Source of the DNA: Gigantopelta aegis
Lineage: Eukaryota > Mollusca > Gastropoda > Neomphalida > Peltospiridae
DNA: 64,000 nt
Direction: 5' to 3'
Assembly: GCF_016097555.1 (NCBI RefSeq)
Contig: NC_054704.1
Span: 98,189,851-98,253,850 of the forward strand
Shown piece by piece: positions 19,905-30,500 of this stretch (positions are counted from its first letter, which is position 1; each line of letters opens with the position of its first letter). Both the position numbers and the translations under genes were made by a program. The notes below the pieces were generated by a model. That model was given only the letters and a program-made list of their open reading frames with translations. It was not told the origin of the DNA and did not search any database.

Positions 19905-20005
19905 TTATATGTTTTTCTGCATATATTTATTATGTAAGTTTAATCATAGAAATATTTTATTTGTAGGAAACATCTTACAATGCAGCAAAAGTCGGGAATG
20001 TCCCT
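19905..20005. mobile_element. TTAA MITE, right-end fragment
   Basis: TAAGTTTAATCATAGAAATA through GGGAATGTCCCT, followed by TTAA at 20006-20009. Confidence 0.75.
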
Positions 20006-20029
20006 TTAAGTTTAGGCAGTCATTAAAGC

Positions 20030-20473
20030 CTTGTGATCAGGGGTAATGAAAAGGCAGATTCATCTGCCAAGTCTGCTTTGGATTTGACTCATGCAGGGGT
20101 TGGTGTGCCCTATACTGATTTTAAACATAGTATCAACCAATTTATCTTTTCGACTTGGCAAGGGGAGTGGAACGGTGCGGTTGCGAACGAGCTTCATGGT
20201 GTCCAACTAGTCTTGGGAGAGTGGCAGTGCAGAAAGGATGACAGATTCATGTATTTTGAAGAAGTGTCCTCCACTTCGGTGTGACACATTGTGGTGAAGT
20301 GTAAGCATCTCGAGGAATCTAGAAAATATATATTTGGATCAAGAAATGTGATGAAATCTTTACAGTGTTTTCACATTTGCATTTTTATATTGATGTTGAT
20401 CATCACTTAATGCGTTTTCTTTACCATAGTTTGACACCTAACAGCCGATATATCTTTCGTGCTGGGGTGTCAT
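20030..20473 (+). mobile_element. Diverged LINE 3' fragment
   Basis: It encodes the end of RNase H (IRGNEKADSSAKSALDLTHA) and the linker FSTWQGEWNGAVANELH, and ends in a tail whose stem is GACACCT with GGTGTCA. The peptide differs clearly from the 45302 protein, so this is another subfamily. The 3'UTR resembles that of the short LINE derivatives (TGATGTTGATCATCACTTAA). Confidence 0.8.
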
Positions 20474-20533
20474 TAAAGGGACATTCCTGAGTTTGCGACT
20501 AATAAAATATTTCTACGATTAACCTTACATATG
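20474..20533. mobile_element. TTAA MITE, left-end fragment
   Basis: TTAAAGGGACATTCCTGAG followed by ~35 nt of family sequence, joined directly to LINE RNase H sequence. Confidence 0.7.
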
Positions 20534-21538
20534 AAATTTTGGCAATCATTAAAGCCCTGGAACAGATTAAGGATTCATGTGCATCCAAGTATATTATTTT
20601 TACAGACTCACTTTCGTGTCTTCAATGAAATTGGAGAATCCCTTACTTGGGATGGTGATACGAAAGTGTGTCTTTTTATCAATTGCCAATAAAGATGTTA
20701 TATTTTGTTGGGTACCCAGCCATGTTGGCATTAGGGGTAACGAAAAGGCAGATGTTGCTGCCAAGTCTGCTTTGAACTTGCCCCGTGTCCATGTTGGTGT
20801 CCCCTACAGTGATTTTAAATATATCTTTTCGACTTTGCAAGATGATTGGGACGGTGCGGTTGTGAATAAGCTTCATTCTGTCAAGGCAGACCTGGGAGAG
20901 TGGCAGTCATCCTACAGACGATGCAGTAAGGATGAAGTAGTCTTATGCCGTGCCCGCATCGGCCACACATATTTGGCGCTGTCACGGGGATTCTATAATA
21001 CCCGTAACTGAATAAAACACGATTGTCCAAATATCTCTCCTAACTGTACATCTACAGGCAGCTATGTCCGCGTTTCTAGGTATGATCAAAGATAAGATCT
21101 TATATAAGGTATATATTATTATAGCACGATTAGTTCACTTGAAAACACAACAAAAACACAATACACTTTGGAATCTGTATTAACCTACGCTGACAAATGT
21201 ACTGCCGCAGTAGTTAATTAATAACAACAATAATAACAACCCAGAACTGATCACTTAATTTCTAGGTGTCTAGTTTACACAATATGCTAATCACTTCACC
21301 GTGACACTACACCCACACGTGTGATAATTGAGAAACGCTAACACACACACGTGCGATAATGGAGAAACGCTTCCAGGGGAACTTAGTGTGAATTACAACA
21401 CTATTCCTAACTGGTTAATTTTTAATTAACCCCAACTACTCATTCAATAACCTTGTAATACAGAATTAATACTGGTACCTATCACAATAAAGACAATAAC
21501 CTACAGTTTGCCTAGGTCCTCTAGGATGACTGGCGAAG

Positions 21539-21575
<37 letters not shown>

Positions 21576-22440
21576 AACGGCCGTCTAAATAATATTGGTA
21601 TAATACAGTATTAAAATATTTAAAGTCACATCAATCACATCAAGGTTATACACAGAGCAGAAAATATATATTTACCAAAGTCCCGTCTGAACTAATATAG
21701 ATCGTTCAGTGGATGGAGCCTTCCTATCGTTCTCCTCGATATATTTAAAATCCTAGCTATTTATTCAAAACTCTCAGAGACAGCGAATATCGCCTGGGGG
21801 TACAAGGCGGTACCTCACGTATCATGTGGATTTTCCACAGCCACCATATTTTTCTCTGATCGTCAGACTGGCTGTCGCCAACCGCGAGCAATCCCCTGGC
21901 CATAAACAGCACTACCGGAGATATTACGTAACTACTAGCCACATGGCCTCCACACCTGCGCTGGGTGTGTATTAGACGACCGTCGCGCAAGGTATCACGT
22001 AACAAGTTGCCCATCTGGGCTCAAGTGCAATTGGAACTGCACACGGCCTTCTAAAACAAATAATATCGCCACAGGCGAAAAGAAATTAAGAGCATGTACC
22101 GTCACAGGCGCATTCATTTATTTTAAAGAAGGACCCTCCTCAGTGTGAACACTGTCAGTGTGGCACATTTTGGTGGAGTGTGATCATCTCAAGCCGACAA
22201 GAAATGATATATTTGGCAACAGAAATGTTTTGGAATCGTTTAAATTCCATCCAATGTTAATTGTAACGTTTTTAAAACACTTGGACTTTTATATATTGTA
22301 TTATACTCCCCCCCCCCCCCCCCCCCCTTACACTGTGGTTTTACATGAGTGTATATAAATATGTTTATATACTTACCATTTGTGACACCCAATAGCCGAT
22401 ATGTATGTTTGTGCTGGGATGTCGTTAAAGAAACATTCAT
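20534..22440 (+). mobile_element. LINE 3' fragment split by a solo LTR
   Basis: 20534-20979 and 22107-22440 form one LINE 3' piece (RNase H with WVPSHVGIRGNEKADVAAKS, linker, 3'UTR, hairpin tail at about 22384-22427). It has an internal deletion near 20625. The Cys/His segment is altered (TGTGAACACTGTCAGTGTGG). A C20 run lies at 22308-22327 in the 3'UTR. Confidence 0.85.
20980..22106 (-). mobile_element. Solo LTR (Ty3/Gypsy, same family as 14682), 1127 bp
   Basis: In its own orientation it runs TGTGACGGTACATGC...CCCCGTGACA, so the ends are TG...CA with TGTGACGG / CCGTGACA inverted termini. A perfect 5-bp duplication GGCGC flanks it (20975-20979, 22107-22111). It interrupts the LINE exactly where the uninterrupted copy reads TTGACGCATTC. 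An (AT)n tract lies at 21542-21571. Solo LTRs arise by recombination between the two LTRs. As a single LTR it is a fossil with no coding part. Confidence 0.9.
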
Positions 22441-22474
22441 TCATTCAAACTTACATCACTCGGACGTTTTTCAT

Positions 22475-23285
22475 ATGCATCCAAATATATTATTTTTAGA
22501 CTCACTTTCGTGTCTCCAAGCTTTACAGCACATGGTTGGGTGTTTTTTTTTATCTATTGCCAATAAAGATGTTATATTTTGTTGGCATTAAAGGCAATAA
22601 TTTTAAATATCACATTAACCAATATATCGTTTCGGTGTGCTCGCAAACAAGCTTCATTTAATATGTTAAGCCAGTCCTCTTATAAGCGGCGCAGGAAGGA
22701 TAAAGTAGTTTTGTGCCGAGCCCGCATCGGCCATACATATCTGATGCATTCATTTATTTTAAGGCCATACGTATCTGATGCATTCATTTATTTTAAGGCC
22801 ATACGTATCTGATGCATTCATTTATTTTAAAGAAGGACCCTCCTCCTCAGTGTTAACATTGTCTGTGTACACCCGACTGTGCGCCACATTAAATGGAGTG
22901 TAATCATCTGAAGCCGGCGAGAACATTTGGCAACAAATATTTTGGAATCTTTTAAATTCCATCCAGAATTTATTATACTGTAGAATGCAGTAACTGTGAT
23001 TATATATTCCACAAACTGTTCATCATTGAATGATGGATGTGAAAGTATGGATCGTGCACTGTCTGCACATTTTAACAAATCTGTAACACTTTGATTGCTA
23101 TGATTGCTATGCAGTTTTAAAATATACTTTCCTTTATACTTGTATTGTATTAATTCTCCCCCCCCCCCCCCCCCCCGGCTCTTTAGATAATTATATAAAT
23201 AATATTTCCATATAGTTACCGTTTGTGTCACCCAATAGCCGATGTGTGTTTTTGTGCTGGGGTGTCGTTAAACATTCATTCATTG
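22475..23285 (+). mobile_element. Rearranged LINE 3' fragment
   Basis: Short blocks of RNase H, linker and 3'UTR are present with several internal deletions, then the hairpin tail at 23227-23270 and CATT repeats. It carries a three-copy 34-bp duplication (22728-22829), ~130 bp of foreign sequence near 22967-23095 and a C19 run (23158-23176). Confidence 0.75.
22728..22829 (+). repeat. 3 x 34-bp tandem repeat inside the LINE
   Basis: The unit starts GGCCATACRTATCTGATGCA and ends TTTATTTTAA. In other copies this stretch is single. Confidence 0.9.
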
Positions 23286-23299
23286 GCTTTGATTTTTAT

Positions 23300-23715
23300 C
23301 AGATCTGCATCAGTGGTTTTACATGAATATATAAATAATATTTCCATATACTTTTTTCTTTTTTTTAAGTTAAGGCCACAGAAGTTTGGGGGGGGGGGGG
23401 GATTGGGTTTTGTAACTTTATTATCCCATATCACTGGCAATGTCAAGGTTGGGGTGCCTTCATTCATCGTCTTACAAATGTGTATATATACATACATATA
23501 TAATACATATGGTAGTTATTCATTTCATTTGTCGTCTATATTGCACAAGCATATCCATATTTGGGTTTTTTTTAATGATCGGAGGGTCAAAATGGATAGA
23601 TAAAACGAGCATAGAGGGATAGAAAGGAAAGGTTTTGTTTATCAACATATATTTCCATATACTTGACATTTTTGTGCTGGGGTGTCGTTAAACATTCATT
23701 CATTCTCAGTTGATT
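23300..23715 (+). repeat. LINE 3'UTR scraps and second tail
   Basis: GTGGTTTTACATGAATATAT matches the LINE 3'UTR. After a G12 run and ~250 bp of unplaced sequence, a partial tail (GTGCTGGGGTGTCGTTAAAC plus CATT repeats) ends near 23705. Confidence 0.6.
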
Positions 23716-23738
23716 AAACTGAACAATAAATGCATTAA

Positions 23739-24049
23739 AGGGACATTCCCGTGTCTGCTGCATTGTAAGATGTTTCCGACTAATAAAACATTAAATATAT
23801 TTTCTTGTTTAGAATACCAGTGTCTTCAATGTGTTTTGGTCGTCTTAATATTTGTAAGAAGCCCAAACTGGATTTTGTCTTAAAATAATTTCGTACGTAC
23901 GAAAAAAAACAATATTTTAGGAAATAAAATGAAGTTTAATATATAGCCACTAATATTTTATGAAGAAAAATATATTTGATATGTAATTACAATCGTTAAA
24001 AAGCCTCTGTTAGTAGATCACAAATTGCAGCAAACTCAGGAATGTCCCT
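23739..24049. mobile_element. TTAA MITE, complete ends
   Basis: It is flanked by TTAA at 23735-23738 and 24050-24053, with AGGGACATTCCCGTGTCTGC at one end and GCAAACTCAGGAATGTCCCT at the other. The centre is CGTACGTACG near 23895. Confidence 0.88.
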
Positions 24050-24111
24050 TTAACACATGTTGATTCACAATAAAGTGAGTCATGATGATATAATTTCAAC
24101 ATCTTTAATTT

Positions 24112-24212
24112 TTGTTGCGAACAAGCTTCATTCTGTCAAGGCAGTCCTGGGAGAGTGGCAGTCATCCTAGAGGCGATGCAGGAAGGATGAAGTAGTCTTG
24201 TGCCCTGCCCGC
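24112..24212 (+). repeat. Tail-less LINE fragment (RNase H-tail linker)
   Basis: GTTGCGAACAAGCTTCATTC through GTGCCCTGCCCGCATTGG matches ORF2 near 48662-48765, with no 3' tail. Confidence 0.75.
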
Positions 24213-24492
24213 ATTGGTACATATATATGAAAATTTTAACCTTTATTCTTCCGGCAGGAGTGTTTTATTTTAGTACTTTTATTTGCAGCTGAAATGTATC
24301 ACTTACTTTTTTATAATGTAATGAGAGTGCTATTTTTACCGTTGCAGTGATGGTTATAAATTACCTGGGCACCTTTTTCATTTTCAAACAAACAATTCAT
24401 TGGAACCTTGCGATATATATGTTTTTTCAGATACACTTCAGATTTTAGCAGCAAAAAATTATGAAAAAAACCCTAAAATTAAATGTCAGTGA

Positions 24493-25016
24493 CATTTAAG
24501 GAGTGGGCGTGGAGGAAACAATTTGACTGTTTGTGGATGCGTTGAGGCCAATCCAGGTCCAACCAACATGAAACCATTCCCTGATGCTTTCTATGATGGC
24601 GAAACATCACAAACTGACAAATGTGTGACCTGTCCTGATTTTGCCAGACAATCAAGATGCACTTTCTGCAATCAGAACTCTTTCCTGTATACAACATGCA
24701 TGTTTTTGCTTTTCCAACATCAATCTGTCCATCTTGTCTCAGAAATCTGGTCAATCCCGACTCCAAACATAACTTCTCTAATAAACAGAAGTCCCAGATT
24801 AACGAACAGCTGGAAAGAGCATTAGATATTCGAAAAACCAGGTCTGAACAAAAAGATCCAAATTTAATTAACAGTCCTTCAGATATTGTCAAGAAGAAAG
24901 ATGCACCTTCATTAAACATCAACAAACTAATATCTCCACATCGAAGAAAATGCACTGTCATAAAAATAAAATCATCAGCAAGTATTAATCTTGATGATGC
25001 ATTTGCAATGAGTTCT
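24493..25016 (+). pseudogene. Cys-rich ORF opening with a 2A-like motif
   Basis: The frame from 24493 reads H-L-R-S-G-R-G-G-N-N then LTVCGCVEANPGPT, close to the 2A consensus D-x-E-x-N-P-G-P with Asp replaced by Cys. 2A-like peptides, which cause ribosome skipping, are known near the ORF starts of several APE-type LINEs. Three C-x2-C pairs follow (C-V-T-C, C-T-F-C, C-P-S-C), with a frameshift between the second and third. A Lys-rich linker (INKLISPHRRKCTVIKIK) then runs to A-M-S, where the sequence switches to I-group LINE ORF2 at 25017. The element is unidentified. It may be the 5' part of a different LINE fused to this one. Confidence 0.5.
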
Positions 25017-26435
25017 GCGGAAAGTTTGTACGTCGATGCACACGAACCTAGTTTGGGTGCTAGACGTGCAAAGCTGTCTGCAGTATGCTACCAAGATAAA
25101 GTCAATGCCAAAACACCCCACCCATAACGCTATCTTTGACAACCGATTTATGAAGTTGTTTGATGCGAAGCCAAATGCAATCTGCACATTTGGTCTTCGT
25201 ATTAGGCAGCTTTTATCTGCTTCCAACATTGATCTTTCAGACATTTTGGAAACACCTTCATATTTTGTTTTGCCACCTTGGTGCATAAAACCACCTAAAA
25301 TTGTGTTGGATCTCGTGCATCTGAAGAAAGATCGCACGGATCCAATTATTTATAACCAATATTTTATGGAAATAAAAGAGAAATACTGTGACTACATCCC
25401 TATTTACACGGATGGGTCACGGGATGGGAATTCTGTGGCTTGTGCCACAGTTTTTCCATCAGACAAAATAATCTCTATGAGATTGCCTGATTTGGCATCT
25501 ATATTTAGTGCCGAAACTTGGGCAATTATTAAAGCCCTAGAGGAAATCAAAACCTCTAGCTCCTCTAAATTTATAATCTATACCGACTCACTTTCGTGTC
25601 TCCAGTCTTTACAATATATGAAGCTGGAACATCCCTTAAATGGGATGCTGATACTAAAGTGTGTCGTTTTATCTATTAACAATAAGAATATTGTGTTTTG
25701 TTGGGTACCCAGCCATGTTGGCATCAGAGGCAATGAAGAGGCAGATTGTGCTGCCAAGTCTGCTTTGACTTTGCCACGTGCCAATTCTGGTATTCCCTAT
25801 AGTGATCTCAAACATCACGTAAATAATTATATCTTTTCTACTTGGCAAGATGATTGGAACGGTGCGGTCGCGAAAAAGCTTCATTCTGTTAAGCCAGTCC
25901 TGAGAGAGTTGCAGTCCTCCTACAGGCGGTGCAGAAGGGATGAAATAGTCTTGTGTCGTGCTCGCATCGGACATACTTACATTACCCATTCATTTATTCT
26001 CAAGAAGGATCCTCCATCTCGGTGTGAGTATTGTCAGTGTACACTGACGGTGCACCATATTTTGGTGGAGTGTAATCATCTGATCCAGACTAGAAACGAT
26101 ATATTCGAAGCAAGGGATGTGGTGGAATCCTTTAGATTCCACCCTGAACTTGTACTAAAGTTTTTAAAAAAAACTGGATTTTATTCCAAATTTATATTTA
26201 CTTTTGTGTAATATTTGATTTGTAACATGAATTTTACCTTTATAACAAATGTGATATGTATTATTTTGTACAGCTCTTTACACTGTCTTTGACTTGACAT
26301 TTCAAATTTCATGTACCACCGCACAGCTCTATACACTGTTTTTAACCTAACCTTTTATTTTTACCATTGTATGACACCCAATAGCCGATGTATTATTTGT
26401 GCTGGGGTGTCGTTAAACATCCATTCAATTCAATT
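25017..26435 (+). mobile_element. LINE 3' copy of a second subfamily
   Basis: This copy is 5'-truncated within ORF2 at E-S-L-Y-V-D-A-H-E-P-S-L-G-A-R. It continues through RNase H and the Cys/His end to a stop at 26211, then a 3'UTR with two AGCTCT(T/A)TACACTGT blocks, the hairpin tail (26371-26412) and CCATTCAATTCAATTC. Its protein differs steadily from the 45302 protein, so it is a distinct subfamily with a different tail repeat. Confidence 0.88.
25036..26211 (+). CDS. LINE ORF2 C-terminal portion (RNase H plus Cys/His knuckle), open
   Basis: 391 codons are open without a stop, except for a local frame change at about 25070 relative to the full protein. RNase H residues are visible: Asp in YTDGSRDGN (about residue 124), Glu in FSAETWAIIK, Asp in Y-T-D-S-L-S-C-L, and H-V-G-I-R-G-N-E-E-A-D. 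The C-terminus holds R-C-E-Y-C-Q-C-T-L-T-V-H-H-I-L-V-E-C, a C-x2-C...H...C motif probably used for nucleic-acid binding. In full LINEs this follows endonuclease and RT, absent here, so it is a truncated relic with no independent function. Confidence 0.8.
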   Translation: MHTNLVWVLDVQSCLQYATKIKSMPKHPTHNAIFDNRFMKLFDAKPNAICTFGLRIRQLLSASNIDLSDILETPSYFVLPPWCIKPPKIVLDLVHLKKDRTDPIIYNQYFMEIKEKYCDYIPIYTDGSRDGNSVACATVFPSDKIISMRLPDLASIFSAETWAIIKALEEIKTSSSSKFIIYTDSLSCLQSLQYMKLEHPLNGMLILKCVVLSINNKNIVFCWVPSHVGIRGNEEADCAAKSALTLPRANSGIPYSDLKHHVNNYIFSTWQDDWNGAVAKKLHSVKPVLRELQSSYRRCRRDEIVLCRARIGHTYITHSFILKKDPPSRCEYCQCTLTVHHILVECNHLIQTRNDIFEARDVVESFRFHPELVLKFLKKTGFYSKFIFTFV

Positions 26436-26439
26436 CGAG

Positions 26440-26878
26440 GTCAACAGGAAGTGGTTTAGCCCGTGGTTTGGAATCACTTGGTCTTGAAGATGACGACTAC
26501 AGCTTATGTTCGGATTGGGAAATGAAATGCGTTTAGCTGATGAATCAATAATAATTTTGTTTTCATTCATTGACCTTTCTTTTACATTATATGTCTTATC
26601 AAATGTTATACCTCGAAGTACATTTTTGTATTTTTTTGCTAAAAATTAGTGACATTTGTTGATTAATGAGGGGAAAAGACAAATTAATTAATTAACTTCA
26701 AATGGAAGTAAAAAAAAATTGCCAGAAATGTAAACAATAACATTTTAAATTTCATAATATTTTAAACATTTAGCATCGATATCTAAAGAGAAAACTGCAA
26801 GGGGAAACCATCTGAAATATCCAATGTGTTCTGTGAACTTATATTCCGTCAGCGCACCCAAACTGGATCATCGACCAC
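26440..26878. other. Anonymous AT-rich stretch
   Basis: No gene or repeat end was recognised. Confidence 0.4.
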
Positions 26879-26882
26879 AGCA

Positions 26883-27308
26883 GGCCTCAGACCACAATTA
26901 CTTTCGCTATATGTTTCTAGCCTTAGTGGCTATAACATTTTTATTAATATCAGCAGGCCCGTGAAGTTTTGTATGTACCTTTGCCTGCATGGGGGACACA
27001 TACCCTGAAAAGGACAACCCCTGTTGTCCAGCTCTTTCTCCCAGCATATTGGTTTAAACAGACACACCCTCTAAACCAGGCCGGAGTACACCCATTTTAC
27101 ACAAAAAGCACTACTTTTGCATGGGCCGGAATTACCACAAACAAGTCTTCAATGTCAACAAGTTACACATGTTTACAAACTACATGCTATCCCCTGTCAC
27201 TTCAGTCAAACAGTTGCCACTTCATATCAGTCAAACAGCAGACTACTTGAGCGGTGAAACTTCCGGATTTTGGACAACCAAATGGGAAGATAACTGTAAT
27301 CTGAGGCC
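26883..27308. mobile_element. GGCCTCAGA element, copy 1, 426 bp, 4-bp duplication
   Basis: The ends are GGCCTCAGACCACAATTA and, in reverse, GGCCTCAGATTACAGTTA, flanked by AGCA (26879-26882, 27309-27312). A second copy occupies 30603-37167 with flanks ATAT. The interior is non-coding. The superfamily is unknown. Chapaev and Sola elements use 4-bp targets, but the termini do not decide. Confidence 0.75.
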
Positions 27309-27312
27309 AGCA

Positions 27313-27500
27313 GGGCGCGACTTCAAGCTGCTTAGCGGCAAAGGTCATCTTCGGCTGAGAGCTGGAGCGGGAATGCTGATGTTCGTGATGACTGGGGCGT
27401 GAACGCGCCGGAAATAAATTTAGTGGTTTTTCGGGTCGCTTAGCGCAATGTAAATCAAGGGCAGACAAGTATGTTTCTAATAGACAGGGTGTCGTTAAAC
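27313..27500. other. GC-richer unassigned segment
   Basis: It ends with a stray GTGTCGTTAAACAAACATTC, the last part of a LINE/SINE tail, at 27489-27508. Confidence 0.4.
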
Positions 27501-27574
27501 AAACATTCATTCCTACAAAACCTTATTATATCGAGATTCCACTGCATGAAGGACACTTACGGCACCTAATCAAA

Positions 27575-29427
27575 CTCTAGGAAGCTTATGATACCACGTG
27601 GAAGTATGGGATTATCTCAAATTTCTTACAGAATAGGTCTTTCAAGGTACGAGTGGGATCTACGTTATCCGATTCTCACTCCCAAGACATGGGTGTGCCT
27701 CGAGGTAGCATCCTGTCAGTAACTTTATTTTCCGTGAAAATTAACAGCATCACCCAGTGTTTAAAACCTGGCGTTGATAGCTCGTTATATGTCGACGATT
27801 TTCAGATTTGCTACAGGTCGTCCAGTATGAGTATCATTGAACGTCAGTTGCAGCTTTGTTTGAATAAACTTCAACAATGGGCAAATGACAATGGATTTCC
27901 ATTCTCAAAGTCAAAAACAGTCTGTATGCATATCTGCCAGAAAAGAAGTCACCATTTAGATCCACAGCTTTTTCTGGATAAAACTCCGGTTCCAGTTGTG
28001 GAGATCAAATTTCTGGGGGGTATTTTTGACAGGAGGCTATCTTTTGTTCCTCATTTACACTAAACTTGATTATGGGAGCATTGTGTATGGGTCAGCACGT
28101 AAGTCTTACTTTCAAATGCTAGATCCTATACACAACCAGGGACTTAGGCTTTGTCCTGTGGAGAGCTTGTACGTCGATGCACACGAACCTAGTTTGGGTG
28201 CTAGACGTGCAAAGCTTTCTCTGCAGTATGTTAAAAAGATTAAATCAATGCCAAAACATCCTGCACACAATGCGGTGTTTGATAATAAATATATGAAGTT
28301 ATTTGATGCAAATGCGATTCGGACATTTGGTCTTCGCATTAAGCAGTTTTGATCAGTTTCCAACATTGATTTAACAGACATTTTGGAAACGCCTTCATAT
28401 TTTATTTTGCCACTTGGTGTATCAAACCACCAAAAATTGTATTTGATCTTGTGCATCTAAAAAAAGATCGCACAGATGCAGTTATTTATAAACAACATTT
28501 CATGGGAATCCAAGAGCGGTACTGTGGTTACATTCCAGTTTACAGAGACGGATCACGGGGTGGGAATTCTGTGGCTTGTGCTACAGTTTTTCCATCAGAC
28601 GCAATAATTTCCATGAGATTGTCCGATTCAGCATCAATCTTTACTGCTGAAATTTGGGCAATCATTAAAGCCCTGGAACAGATTAAGGATTCATATGCGT
28701 CCAAGTATATTTTTAAGACTCACTTTCGTGTCTTCAAGCTCTACAGTACATGAAATTGGAGCATCCCTTAGTTGGGATGGTGATACGAAAGTGTGTCTTT
28801 TTATCAATTGCCAATAAAGATGTTATATTTTGTTGGGTACCCAGCCATGTTGGCATTAGGGGTAAGGAAAAGGCAGATGTTGCTGCCAAGTCTGCTTTGA
28901 ACTTGCCCCGTGTCCATGTTGGTGTCCCCTACAGTAATTTTAAATTTCATATTAACCAATATATCTTTTCGACTTGGCAAGATGATTGGGACGGTGCGGT
29001 TGCGAATAAGCTTCATTCTGTCAAGGCTGTCTTATGCCGTGCCCGCATCGGCAATACATATTTGACGCATTCATTTATTTTAAAGAAGGACCCTCCTCAG
29101 TGTGAACACTGACTGTGCGGCAAATTTTGGTGGAGTGTGATCATTTCAAGGCGACAAGAAATTATATATTTGGCAACAGAAATGTTTTGGAATTGTTCAA
29201 ATTCCATCCAATGTTAATTGTAAAGTTTTTAAAACACTTTGACTTCTATAAAAAAAATTAAGATATAGTTAACTTGATTTTGTATATTGTATTATACTTT
29301 TCCCCCACAGCTCCTTACATTGTGGTTTACATGAGTGTATATAAATATGTTCATATACTTACATTTGTGACACCCAATAGCCGATATGTATTTTTGTGCT
29401 GGGGTGTCGTTAAACAAACATTCATTC
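27575..29427 (+). mobile_element. LINE copy, truncated in RT, same subfamily as 44588
   Basis: It begins at the RT motif AAGCTTATGATACCACGTGG. It has several internal deletions, runs through RNase H and ends in the hairpin tail (about 29369-29408). Like the 44588 copy it lacks 13 nt in the Cys/His region (TGTGAACACTGACTGTGCGG, 29099-29118), so the deletion is inherited, not private. Confidence 0.88.
27653..29112 (+). pseudogene. LINE ORF2 fragment (RT palm to RNase H), broken
   Basis: Blocks 27653-28063, 27996-28352, 28451-28753 and 28750-29112 carry GVPRGSILSVTLF, SLYVDDFQICY, the V-D-A-H-E-P-S-L-G region, Y-R-D-G-S-R-G-G-N (Thr to Arg next to the first RNase H Asp) and WVPSHVGIRGKEKADVAAKS. 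Frameshifts separate them, chiefly from a deletion between the PHLH region and K-L-D-Y-G and from a 3-nt-unmatched loss near 28710. Inactive. Confidence 0.82.
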
Positions 29428-29505
29428 TTCTGCACATCCGACGCCATATAACCATAAATAAAATGTGTTGAGTGCGTCGTTAAATAAAACATTTCCTTCC
29501 TTCTT
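29427..29505 (+). mobile_element. SINE-B tail-only fragment
   Basis: CGACGC (29439-29444) and GCGTCG (29474-29479) form a 6-bp stem, followed by TTAAATAAAACATTTCCTTC. No SINE body precedes it. Confidence 0.75.
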
Positions 29506-29812
29506 CTGCACATATATCACCACGGTAGTCGCATTTCTCCAGTAAGTAATGTTTGTATGTTAATTAATACAAACTGTTACATCAGTTTTGAACCGATTGT
29601 CTGCCAGCACGTTGTCTTAAATTGGGCTTCCGAGTGGTTAAGGTCGCTAGCTGTTATATGCCATGCGAATCGCAGTAGTTTCGAAACCTGCCAATTGACA
29701 CTTTGTGTTTTTAAATATACGTCTTTTTATCATGTTTTGCATGCGTAAATCGACAAATATGTGCAAGGTTCCACCTATGGATTTGGGGGATGGTGTGTGT
29801 TTTAGTTCACAT
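29506..29812. other. Anonymous stretch
   Basis: No gene or repeat end was recognised. Confidence 0.4.
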
Positions 29813-29816
29813 GATG

Positions 29817-30500
29817 GAAGGAAGGTAATGCTTTATTTAACGACGCACTCGACACATTCTATTTACGGTTACATGTATATGGCGTGAGCCATGTTACGTT
29901 TAAGGACCACACTGATATTGAGAGAGGAATTCCGCTGTCGCCACTCCATGGGCTACTTTTTTCGATTAGCAGCAAGGGATATTTTATATGCACCATCTCA
30001 GACAGGATAGAACATGCCTCGTCCTTTGTTAAAGGGACATTCCTGAGTTTGCTGCAATTTTAAAGATGTTATCGACGAACAGAGACTTTTTAACGATTGT
30101 AATTACATATCAAATATATTTTTTTATGCATAAACTATTAGGGGCTGTATACTAAACGTGTTTCTGATCGTTCTAATATTTGTATTAGGTTATATTTCAT
30201 TTCATTTCCTAAAATGTTATTTTTTCGTACGTACGAAATTATTTGCAGACAAAATCCAGTTTGGGCTTCTTACAAATATTAAGACGACCAGAAACACATT
30301 GGATATACAGACACTAATATTCTAAAAAAGAAAATATATTTAATATGTACTAATATTCTAAAAAAGAAAATATATTTAATATGTAAGTTTAATCGTAGAA
30401 ATATTTTATTAGTTGGAAACATCTTACAATGCAGCAAACTCAGGAATGTCCCTTTAACCAGTTGTGGAGCACTGGCTGGAACAAGAAAGTCGATGACACC
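29817..30500 (-). mobile_element. SINE-B, antisense, interrupted by a TTAA MITE
   Basis: 29817-30028 reads, in reverse, the SINE body (AAAATATCCCTTGCTGCTAA; CCATGGAGTGGCGACAGCGG) and CGACGC-type tail with TTCCTTCC. 30458-30500 continues the SINE body (CCAGTTGTGGAGCACTGGCT) across the MITE. The tRNA-like head is missing. Confidence 0.8.
30033..30453. mobile_element. TTAA MITE, type copy, 421 bp
   Basis: It is flanked by TTAA (30029-30032, 30454-30457) with AGGGACATTCCTGAGTTTGC at one end and its reverse complement at the other. The arms are imperfectly palindromic about a CGTACGTACG centre near 30228. A 35-bp segment (ACTAATATTCTAAAAAAGAA...) is tandemly doubled near 30315-30380. Non-coding. 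TTAA at both ends of every complete copy, and a SINE rebuilt by its removal, support TTAA as the target duplication, as in piggyBac or Kolobok elements. Confidence 0.88.

Noticed and set aside
24479-24961. 160-codon antisense ORF
   Set aside because: Shadow of the 2A/Cys-rich frame on the plus strand, with no recognisable domains.
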